Part shown: positions 56,124 through 64,000 of the stretch, one piece after another
Numbering within the stretch: the stretch's first letter is position 1
Layout: every line of letters begins with the position of its first letter
Origin: Aphelidium insulamus
Lineage: Eukaryota > Aphelidiomycota > Aphelidea > Aphelidiaceae
Assembly: GCA_036784855.1 (NCBI GenBank)
Contig: JAZDSV010000037.1
Span: 1 to 64,000, forward strand
Length of the DNA: 64,000 bases
Reading direction: 5' to 3'
Position numbers and translations under genes: made by a program
Notes under the pieces: generated by a model
The model's input: the letters and a program-made list of their open reading frames with translations, nothing else
The model's database searches: none
What the model was told of the DNA's origin: nothing

Positions 56124-57363
56124 ATGGCCATCGGCGTGGACACGAGCACATTTGCGGCGCGTAGATCGCACTTTGCCCGCCTGACAAGTCCGCTAAACTT
56201 GCTTGCCACTCCCAGTGGTGTGTGGTCATCACAGACTGAGACGGTTGACACGTTTATAACTTGTAACGTGTAGCGATACTGGATGCCAAGCGCCTGGTGG
56301 ACGAGTACAAGCCGGTCCGTGCAGGGTACGGCAGAGATGGCTACTGAGTAGATATATGTTAACGTATACATTTACAATGCCAGGCAGCCCATCCCAGACC
56401 AGGTGCTATCAGCCAAGTACCTGGTGGACTCGTCGATCCACCCCGACACCGGCGAGCTGATTCCACTTCCATTCCGCATGAGCGCGTTCGTGCCCATGAA
56501 CTTGATTGTGACGGCGGGTTTGTTGCTACCGAACCCAAGTACGCGGACGCTGGTGTTTTGGCAGTGGCTCAACCAGAGCAACAACGTCGGCCTCAACTGG
56601 GCCAACGCCAACAAGACCACTTCGGTGCAGTATTTATTGTCCTCGAAGACGCGATGCTTGCATCGACTTCATGCTCAATTCACATAGATGTCGACATCGG
56701 AGACGGCTATAGCGTATGCTTCGGCCGTGGCGTCATCCGTTGGTGTGGCGCTTGGAATGACATCGGCTGTCAAGCGTTCGACGTGGCTTTCGCCAACAAC
56801 GCGCACAATCCTGCCCCGGCTGGTTCCCTTTGTGTCGGTGGCCACCGCCGGCTGTCTCAATGTGTTTCTCATGCGCCGCAAGGAGTTGACGTGCGTATAA
56901 AAGTTTCATTCAAAGTAAGAGTACTTGACGCAACTATGTCAGAAATGGGATAGACGTGCGGGATGAGGATGGCGCTATTGTTGGCAAGTCGGCGACCGCG
57001 GGGCGAATGGCGGTGTCTCAAGTGGCAGTATCACGTGTGCTCACGGCCTTTCCGTGCCTGACACTGCCGCCCGCCATATTGAGTCAGCTGGAGAGGACAA
57101 AGTGGCTGCAGGCTCGGCCCTATCTCTCCATGCCGATTAATCTAGGTGCGTATTTCACTTCATCTGTGTAGTGTACGTTGTTGGTTTTAATAATATTGCC
57201 AGCTTTGATATCTGCAACGTGCTTGATTGCACTGCCATGCGCCGTGGCCGTATTTCCGCAGTACGGCACGTTGACGCCGCAACAACTAGAGCCGCAGTTC
57301 CACTCGGCCGTGAGGGCAAATGGAAAGCCCGTGTCCTACTTTACGTACAACAAGGGCCTCTAG
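56124..57363 (+). CDS. Sideroflexin (mitochondrial amino-acid carrier)
   Basis: Sideroflexins are inner-membrane carriers; human SFXN1 imports serine. Exons 56124-56217, 56274-56325, 56384-56624, 56688-56890, 56943-57145, 57203-57363; 317 aa, normal length. Family marks: DTSTFAARRSHFARLTSPLN, SIHPDTGELIPLPFRMSAFV (signature HPDTG and RMSAF), LNQSNNVGLNWANANKTTS, VPFVSVATAGCLNVFLMR, AVSRVLTAFPCLTLPP and the usual end YFTYNKGL. Introns of 52-63 nt are GT-AG. Convergent with the AFI1-like gene: 55 bp between the two stops. Confidence 0.95.
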
Positions 57364-57418
57364 CACATAGATACAACAATAAACAGATGACTATGTAAGA
57401 TAAAATATATATATTTGA

Positions 57419-60400
57419 TCAACTTGCTGTCTGGTCTGGCGCTGGTTTCGGCTCGGCGATGGCCGTGTGCGCAAACAACGCAGTCAAACTCTCGCCGCCG
57501 CCTCCACTGCCCTTTGTGCCATCAGGTGCTTTATTGCGGCGAGGTGGCCTTCGCGGAGTCTGGCTGCTGTGCGGCGATGACGAGGCGTGTGCGTAGGCGT
57601 TCCGCTGCTGTGCGGTGCTCGCGTTCAAATCATCAACTAGTTGTTTGGATGTCGCCGAAGTCAGACTCGACGAGTTGCTGATTGTTTCCACGGCCGCGCG
57701 TGGCCGAAAAGTGCGATTGCCACCGTCTGGCCTCGAGATTGTTGGCGTGCGTTGCACTGATGATGAAGTGGCCGCCGTCTCTGATGATACATCACTGGTC
57801 CGCGTATCGCCACGGTGCTCATCCAAATCAGGATCCAGTGCGCTGAGATTCCGCGGGACAGAGTTGATCTTGGGGTCGGAGAGAGCTTTCTTGGCGCCGC
57901 CGTTCCCATTTGCCCCCAGTGAGCGCAGTATCAACTGTGACAGCATGTGGTGTTGGTCGGCAATGTTGGCGATACTGTTGGACTCTGGCATCATGTTTGG
58001 CTCTTCCTGTGCAAAGCTCATGTACGACGCCAGCGATTCATTCGATGCCAAAGTAGTGGACGAGTCGATCAGATGGCTTGTCGGTCCATGCGGCGTCTTT
58101 GCACGCACGGCGTCGCGTGCTGCATCTAGTGGAGTCGGCGGTCGACGCCCGCCCACAGCACTCTGAGGCTCTGCGCTATTTTGACCGATCTCTGACGTCG
58201 CCGAAAACTTGGCCATGTGTCGATTCAGCGTGAGCTTAAAAAAGGGATTCATTCGCTGTATCGCAAAGTTGCCATACTGCCGGTGTCAACGAGTAAATTC
58301 AGATGGAGTAAATTTAAGCACACCTTGAAGTCCCGTATACGAGTAAGCAGCTTGACGGCTTTTTGCCTCACAACAGCGCTGTGATGGAACATGCCCGCAC
58401 AAATCGGCTTCAGTCCATCCTCATTAAGCGGCATCAATACCAACAACTGACATAGACAGTTAAACAAAGCATAAGGATATGAGACGTTAACGCACCTGCT
58501 GCAGACAGTACTCATCTGTGGCGTTGCGCAGTAGCCGATCGTAGATGAATGTGAGATCGTCCACTTCCAGTTTGGTGCAGTGCCGCAGTTTGTTCAACAG
58601 CACAGCGGAGTCCGTGTCATCCACCCACGGTGTCCAGCATGGCGAAGCAGCGTCGAGCAGGTTACGTGACCACGGCCACGGCTTGAGTGTGTCACTCTTG
58701 GGATCATCCAGGTACAGCCGCGATAGGCGGTTCCACGTTGTACGTTGCCACGAACGCAGATAGATCTGGTTGCTGAGAGTACCGCGCCAGGCATCGAACC
58801 GTCTGCTGTACATTGACAGTTCCTGATGCTTTTGCGTGACATCGATGCGAACTGCCCGCGGACCCGGTTCGTCAAACATTGGCCACTGGTGGTTTGACGA
58901 GGTGCGGACCGATAAATCAGTCATAGATCCATCGAGACGAGACTTTCCGCTTTGCGTGAGATTCGTGTTGCTGCTGCGCTTCGCTGAGTCGTCATTGATG
59001 CTCGTGGACGTGTTGCTCCACGTCATTTTGCCCGTGCGTTTCGACAGAGTGGGTATGTGCTTGATGGGCGGCGGTAGTGCGGCCCTGCTCAGCGTGGCCA
59101 GTTCAAACTCGTACAAACTGGCCAGCTGAACAAAGTTTGACACATATTGACTGAAAAGCGAGCGGATCGTCAAGTCACTGTGCCGGCAGCTTATTTTTTC
59201 CATGACCTGCGCGGCCATTATACAAATTAGAATTTACTAAAATACACGTTACCATCTTCATGAATTCATTGTCGTGGGCGATCAGGTCACGCTCACGGCC
59301 GTCCTTGTCTTGGAACTCATTACTGATAGTATTTGCCATGTCATTGGCGGATAAACCGTAGCCAGAAACAGCATTTAGCTGAGGACTGATGCGAACTTTA
59401 CCGCTCGGCACCTCGCACAATATGTCCCACCACTGATCGTGGGCCAGATACGTCGGGTTCGCTACGCCGGCAATGAAGCCAGGCACGGCCAACATGGCGT
59501 CCAGGTTCGTCAAGCACGTATAAGGAAATGCGCGCTCAACGCAACCCTTCAAGTGCGGCCCAACCAGTGAACAGGCAGCCAGCACAAGCCGTGCGATATC
59601 CGCCGCGGGCATTTGGTGTCCCAGAAATACGATGCGGCGCTGGCTGATTATGCCGTGCAGAATAACCATAAGCCCCGATGGCTCTGACGACTTTGCCGAG
59701 CTGCTGTGAAACATTTGCACCAGCTGTGACACAGAGAACTGTGTGGATGATCAGTGGTGTTAAATTAAACCACAAGTAGCTTATAGCAGCCATGACGCAC
59801 ATCTCCAACATCCGTGTCAAAGGTGTCCAGGGGGACTCGCAGTGGCACTGAGACCCCGTCAAACTCCACGCGCGACTCCCAGCATGATCGCACGCCGTCA
59901 AATATAATCTTGGGCGCATTAGTGGCCCGGGTAGTTGGCAAAGGATTAGCAGCAGCGTCGCCAATGTCACTGTGTTTCCCCGCAGCAGACACCGCCGGCC
60001 GCGTGGTGGCCGGAAATGGAGTTGATACAATGTCGGTGTTGATGAATGGACCAGCGACGGCAGAGTGTTGCTGCTGGGACGACGGAGAATCTGCAACTGT
60101 TGCTGAGGGAAACAGTACGGCCATGTTGCCGCCACGAAGTATCAGAAGCTCATTCAGGGAGGGACGCGGCAGGGTGGCGGTGTCGCAGCTGTTCAACGCA
60201 TCAAACAACGTGGCCAGAATGGCGGGCGACGGCTGCGCAAAATACTTCTCCAGCGCCAGTATGAGCAGCGGCCGGTAGATTTGCAGGTGAGGATGCCGCG
60301 AACAGACGGCCATGGCCTTCACTCGGGCGCCGCGCTTCACGCCGCTAATGTGCCGTGTGCGGCAAATGTTGATGCAGTAGAGCATGCCGCTTACTGTGTC

Positions 60401-60820
60401 ATTTGCCCCCGTTGACATGTGCTTCTGTGGCTGTGGGGCTACTCCGGCCTGTAGATAGCCTGTTCCGGCATCCTGCACATGCGTGTAAGACCTCAAGGCA
60501 CATGCGTATGGCTGCTACCCACTCTGTTCAGAAAGAACACTGTCCAGTCCTCCTCGCGGAGGTGCGCCCCATCTGGCAGCATCATCTCGGCCAGCATGCT
60601 GCACGCGCACCGAGTGTTAGAGCGTATTAGCTATCTGTGGAGAGGGGACTCACTGTTCGTCCACCGCGGGCAACGCCTGGTCGGTATCGCCCTTGCTGCT
60701 GTTGTCGTTGCTGGCACTGTCCAGGAAGCCGGGCGGATATCTGGCCGCCAGGGAACTGCCGACATCAATGTCGAATTCGGCAAGCAGGACGCCTTCAACG
60801 CGCAACATGGCGCCCGACAT
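57419..60820 (-). CDS. AFI1/MesA-type DENN (SPA) polarity protein
   Basis: Fungal AFI1/MesA proteins carry a tripartite DENN domain and act in polarity and Arf/Rab signalling at the cortex. Exons (minus) 60820-60654, 60598-60523, 60472-59801, 59738-59253, 59206-58496, 58446-58324, 58276-57419; 1,030 aa. uDENN: VEGVLLAEFDIDVG, LAEMMLPDGAHLREEDWTVF, VKRGARVKAMAVCSRH. cDENN: QRRIVFLGHQMPAADIARL, CVERAFPYTCLTNLDAML, GFIAGVANPTYLAHDQWWDI. Then FSQYVSNFVQLASLYEFE and, C-terminal, a helical-repeat-like AVVRQKAVKLLTRIRDF. A disordered Ser/Thr tail ends it. Introns are 46-62 nt, phase mostly 0. Two start Mets (60820, 60808) are possible. Confidence 0.8.
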
Positions 60821-60904
60821 CTCTGCTTGGATGCGTGTGTGTGCGTGGCTGTGCGTGTGCAAGCTTCCGCAGAGGCAGACCGGGCGATGCAGAAGTATTA
60901 ATTA

Positions 60905-61500
60905 AGAGGAGTTCGCTGTTGTTTGCTGCGTGCTGTCATTCGGCCGCCTGGTTGGCAATCGTGCAGCCAGATTTTGTCTCTCAACAAACTGTGACAAACT
61001 GCGCTTATGTAGTCTCACTCGGGATGTTTTACGTGTACTATATATATGAGCATGTCAATTGTTAAAGATATTCCAGTAAACTACCAGATCATGATACATT
61101 CTATAGTGCCGATATAAGTTCTCAAAATGCTCGGTGATAAGAGCCATGCGACTGTGTTGTATCATTATTCTGTTCCAAAATAAAATAAAAATACATAAAA
61201 TACATATATAACGCAAGGCAACGCAACCCAGTAATTAATGACAAGTTGATAATTATTGGACACGACGATATCTTTCAATAGTGAGGTTCAAAACTAACCA
61301 ATAATAAATAAACCCAGAATTGAACAGAGTTTTGTAAGGCATATATTGGAGCTAGGTAGATACCTTGTTGATAGACAGCCATCAGCAGCCACATTTACAG
61401 AGCCACACAAGCCAGGGCACCAATCAGCACCAAAAGCGCCTTAATTCAAAAACAATTATTGGCGCCACATTTTCACTTTCCACCTTTAATCACACTTCCA
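60905..61500. other. Divergent intergenic region, no gene seen
   Basis: AT-rich spacer between the divergent AFI1-like and secreted-protein genes. Contains A/T homopolymer runs and no open frame of note. Confidence 0.5.
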
Positions 61501-61507
61501 CTTCTGA

Positions 61508-63316
61508 ATGAATATTTCGCGGTCGCTGACGGTGGCGATTGCGTGCTTGCTCGTGTGGCATTTGTGCTTCATACCGGCGGCACACGCGATATCTTGGTGG
61601 CCGTCTACGTGGCGACCCTCATTCGATTTCTTGGGCCGGTGGCATTGGCGGCACTGGTGGCCATTCAACACGCCCGCCGATCTGCTAGAATACCCGCAGC
61701 TCCCCACCGGCACAGATTATGGTGTGGCCGTGTTTGATCGCCATCTCTTGGTGCAGTGGCCAGCTCGTGATGACCCTGGCTTCGAGTTCCACAGCGCGTT
61801 CGTGGCCATCACCACGCTGTGCTCGCCGAAAAAGGCGTTCAAGAAGCGCTACGGCAAGAGCGGTCATTTCCCATTCCACGTCATGATCGACAAGGAGCGC
61901 TATATTGGCTCGACGCGTATCTTGATGACAATGCCGTCCCAGGATGCGTATTTTGGGGAGGAGCGGCCTGTAGATGTGTGTCTGCACATGTACGTGAACG
62001 ACAAGCTGCGCTACCGCACTCCTTACTTCAAACTGGAGCCCGACCACAGCAAGCCGATAATGTCTCCGTTCTACGGTCCCAGCGGTCCGGAAGCATCGTG
62101 GCGTGTCGATATTTTGCCAGTGGACCACCCGTATCGTGACGGAATGTCACACCTGCCCGCCGGCCCGTTTATCAAGTTTTCGTGGAGCTCGGACCCGTTC
62201 ATTGAGTCACCGTGGTTCAAAGCACGTCTTATTCCGAATTGTCAGACAAAAGATCCCGCGAGATTTGTGCGTCACGAGCGCCGTGAAATTTCAGTCAATT
62301 CCGAATTCAGCGACATTCGCTACTTGGAAGTCGCCTCCAACCTTAACGCTGAGTTGCATACATTTGCCCACGGCTTGCAGTCACAGTCGCGAGCTTATTT
62401 CTACTGGCAAATACCCGCTGGCTTCAAGGGTGGCAAATACTGCATCGAGATGTGGGACCTTAGTGAGAGTCAGTTGGCGGCAAAGGAAATCGCGTCCCCG
62501 CCTCCATCTCCAAAGGAAAACATCTACAATTTTGGTGAAGACAAAAGGCGCAATGTGAGGCGAAATGCCAATGTTGATGTGGGTCGGCTGCTCTACCAGT
62601 CCGAGGCCATCGATTTGGACCTGCCAGCTAATGAAGCCGACAATAAGGCTTCCCCTAGCGGTAGTTTCCCATCGGCATCCAAGTTGATGAGCTCTGTTCA
62701 AGACGCATTACAGGCGGCGTGTGATGGTCTGCAGCGGGTGGACAATTGCCTCGCATCCATGGAAACTGCAATACCTGACTGGATATCACGGGCGGGAGCT
62801 GGGTGGAACTCCGCGGTCAAGTCTTACTCGCCTCGAGTAAAATCTTATCTCTCCGCCTATCTTGGCGGCAGTCCTGCTTCTTATCGGGGCATTATGGGCA
62901 CTGAGCCTGCCGCTGCCACCGTATCCTCTGAAGCTGAAGTTGGGTCAGCCGGCACATCGCACTACGCTGCTTGGGTGGGAGCTGGGTTGAACTCGGCGGT
63001 CAAATCTTATCTTCCCACCTATCTTGGTGGCGCCCCTTCTATTGATCGGGGAATTGTCGGCACCGAGCACGCAGCCGCCAACCTGTCCCCTGAACCGGCC
63101 GCTGGTTCAGTCGGTATATCAGACATTGCACTTGGTGGCACAGGTGACAGTGATGCAACTGGCACGGATCTGGGGCGCGAAACTCACGATGACGATGTGA
63201 AAACAGCTACCGGAATGATGCAGGATGATACAGGTGATGGTGACGCAACGGCAAGTCCAAATGCCAGTTGGCTGCCATGGAATTGGAGACGCCGCCGTGC
63301 AGCTGATCAAATATAG
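61508..63316 (+). CDS. Secreted or ER-lumen protein of unknown family with C-terminal repeats
   Basis: Single exon, 602 aa. A signal peptide spans about residues 1-28 (LTVAIACLLVWHLCFIPAAHA), followed by a Trp-rich stretch (WWPSTWRPSF; WHWRHWWPF). Residues about 60-340 look like one globular domain with few Cys (FEFHSAFVAITTLCSPKK, RYIGSTRILMTM, YFYWQIPAGFKGGKYCIEMWD), perhaps beta-rich. After a low-complexity linker, two copies of a 61-residue repeat follow (GAGWNSAVKSY... near 62794 and GAGLNSAVKSY... near 62977), each with YLGG and a GTE-AAA segment. The end is basic (WLPWNWRRRRAADQI). No known family recognised. Confidence 0.7.
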   Translation: MNISRSLTVAIACLLVWHLCFIPAAHAISWWPSTWRPSFDFLGRWHWRHWWPFNTPADLLEYPQLPTGTDYGVAVFDRHLLVQWPARDDPGFEFHSAFVAITTLCSPKKAFKKRYGKSGHFPFHVMIDKERYIGSTRILMTMPSQDAYFGEERPVDVCLHMYVNDKLRYRTPYFKLEPDHSKPIMSPFYGPSGPEASWRVDILPVDHPYRDGMSHLPAGPFIKFSWSSDPFIESPWFKARLIPNCQTKDPARFVRHERREISVNSEFSDIRYLEVASNLNAELHTFAHGLQSQSRAYFYWQIPAGFKGGKYCIEMWDLSESQLAAKEIASPPPSPKENIYNFGEDKRRNVRRNANVDVGRLLYQSEAIDLDLPANEADNKASPSGSFPSASKLMSSVQDALQAACDGLQRVDNCLASMETAIPDWISRAGAGWNSAVKSYSPRVKSYLSAYLGGSPASYRGIMGTEPAAATVSSEAEVGSAGTSHYAAWVGAGLNSAVKSYLPTYLGGAPSIDRGIVGTEHAAANLSPEPAAGSVGISDIALGGTGDSDATGTDLGRETHDDDVKTATGMMQDDTGDGDATASPNASWLPWNWRRRRAADQI

Positions 63317-63389
63317 CTCAACGCTCGCGGCATATTTAATATTGTGAGGATTGCGTATTTTACATTTCGGATTCTTTAACTTTCGCCAA

Positions 63390-64000
63390 AAAAAAAATGA
63401 GCACACAAATTTTTTTGTTCAGCTGTCGCTGGGGAAGAAGACGTACACGGCGAAGGTGTCGGACAGTGGGTGCGAATATGTGGACGACTTTAAGGCTGCC
63501 ATCAAAGATGCTTTCTCGACCCTATTGGACCGCTTTGCACCCGCGCAGTCTCCCTCTTCGACTCGGACGGCAACACGGACATTGACCCGATAACTCCAAT
63601 GGCAGACGTGTTCATCGCACCAAGGAAGCCGCTGATCGTGAAAGCAGAGCCAGCCCCGCCAGTGACCATCAGAACGCGTCGTCTTGCACGAGTGCACCGT
63701 GCGCCACAGCTGTTCGTGTCGTCCTTCGCCGTCATTTCTTGCCACAGCTCGGACTGATGGCTGTAGAGCAGGAATTGTTGTGCGGTCAATGTTTTCCCGT
63801 CAACACAGAACAGGTGAACTATTGCAGACCGTATCGTTGTATTGTAATTTGAAGCTGCCAAGCTTTCCATGGCCGCGTCGAGGCGCGAGGAGCGTGCCAG
63901 TAAGCGTGGAACCACCTCTGCTGCACATACACCGGTATCGAGACCTCACGCGGTGCAGTTCTGGAATTCTACGGGCTGGATGAGCTACGGCCGCAGTTCT
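63390..64000 (+). pseudogene. Crinkler-header-like gene, interrupted, runs off the window
   Basis: Pieces in several frames read as one protein: MSTQIF then VQLSLGKKTYTAKVSD and CEYVDDFKAAIKDAFSTLL, then SLFDSDGNTDIDPITPM and APRKPLIVKAEPAPP, later FLPQLGLMAVEQELL and at the very end LEFYGLDELRPQF. The order (short strands, DDFKxAIK helix, LF-xDG, PLIV) resembles the ubiquitin-like N-terminal header of Crinkler-type proteins. The first frame change falls in a run of seven T (63411-63417), the next near 63550, a third near 63735. It is either a decayed gene or carries base-call errors; introns do not repair it. Tentative. Confidence 0.35.

Noticed and set aside
63502-63915. Minus-strand open frame of 137 codons
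   Set aside because: It overlaps the plus-strand Crinkler-header-like pieces, which carry family-like order; this frame shows none.
1-64000. tRNA, rRNA or CRISPR-like features
   Set aside because: I saw no cloverleaf with conserved A and B boxes, no rRNA segments and no regularly spaced short direct repeats of CRISPR type; a covariance-model search would be needed to exclude small RNAs.

Overview
This is nuclear DNA of a eukaryote, most likely a unicellular one. Nearly every gene is split by very short introns: I modelled about 70, mostly 41-66 nt, with GT-AG and a noticeable share of GC-AG ends. Gene spacing is tight and products are typically eukaryotic (Arp2/3, GPI transamidase, Integrator, NC2, ER PDI with HDEL, MGST3). 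I cannot name the organism. An AFI1/MesA-type DENN protein, Crinkler-like fragments and Crypton/MULE/Ty3/Ty1 debris would fit a zoosporic fungus or another early-branching opisthokont or protist; the Integrator INTS2 subunit argues against a typical Dikaryon.

Layout: bases 1 to about 22,200 are a graveyard of mobile elements with no intact host gene. It holds Ty1/copia pieces (gag-protease, integrase, LTRs), Ty3/gypsy pieces (gag-protease, protease-RT-RNaseH, two integrases), a broken tyrosine recombinase of Crypton type, a MULE transposase relic, at least four LTR-like repeat families, two solo LTRs with perfect target duplications, and a 140-bp TRIM-like repeat. In one gypsy copy the integrase segment is inverted relative to RT/RNaseH and the RT active site reads YLNN.

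From about 22,300 to the end the window is a dense gene island. In order: UreG(+), COA6(+), MPP6(-), ARMT1/DUF89(-), a mitochondrial K+/H+ exchange-related protein(-), a sulfotransferase/glycosyltransferase-like fusion(+), a Crinkler-like relic(+), ARL5(-), PIG-U(+), a possible tiny membrane protein(+), ARPC3(+), a second sulfotransferase-glycosyltransferase fusion(+), a one-domain PDI(-), MBOAT/LPCAT3-like(-), PUS3(+), MGST3(-), NRAMP(+), IMPDH(-), a Cys-rich secreted protein(-), INTS2(+), NC2-alpha(-), sideroflexin(+), AFI1-like DENN(-), an unknown secreted protein(+) and, at the edge, an interrupted Crinkler-header-like gene(+).

The genes are mostly unrelated housekeeping functions. Recurring themes are the secretory pathway and glycan or lipid modification (PIG-U, PDI, MBOAT, ARL5, two fusion enzymes), metal handling (UreG, NRAMP) and mitochondria (COA6, KHE-like, sideroflexin). 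The most novel items are the two fusion enzymes with opposed sulfotransferase and sugar-transferase halves, the GC-AG intron enrichment, and the interleaved inverted repeats at 9.8 kb. Exon limits were placed by eye from reading frame, splice dinucleotides and family alignment from memory.
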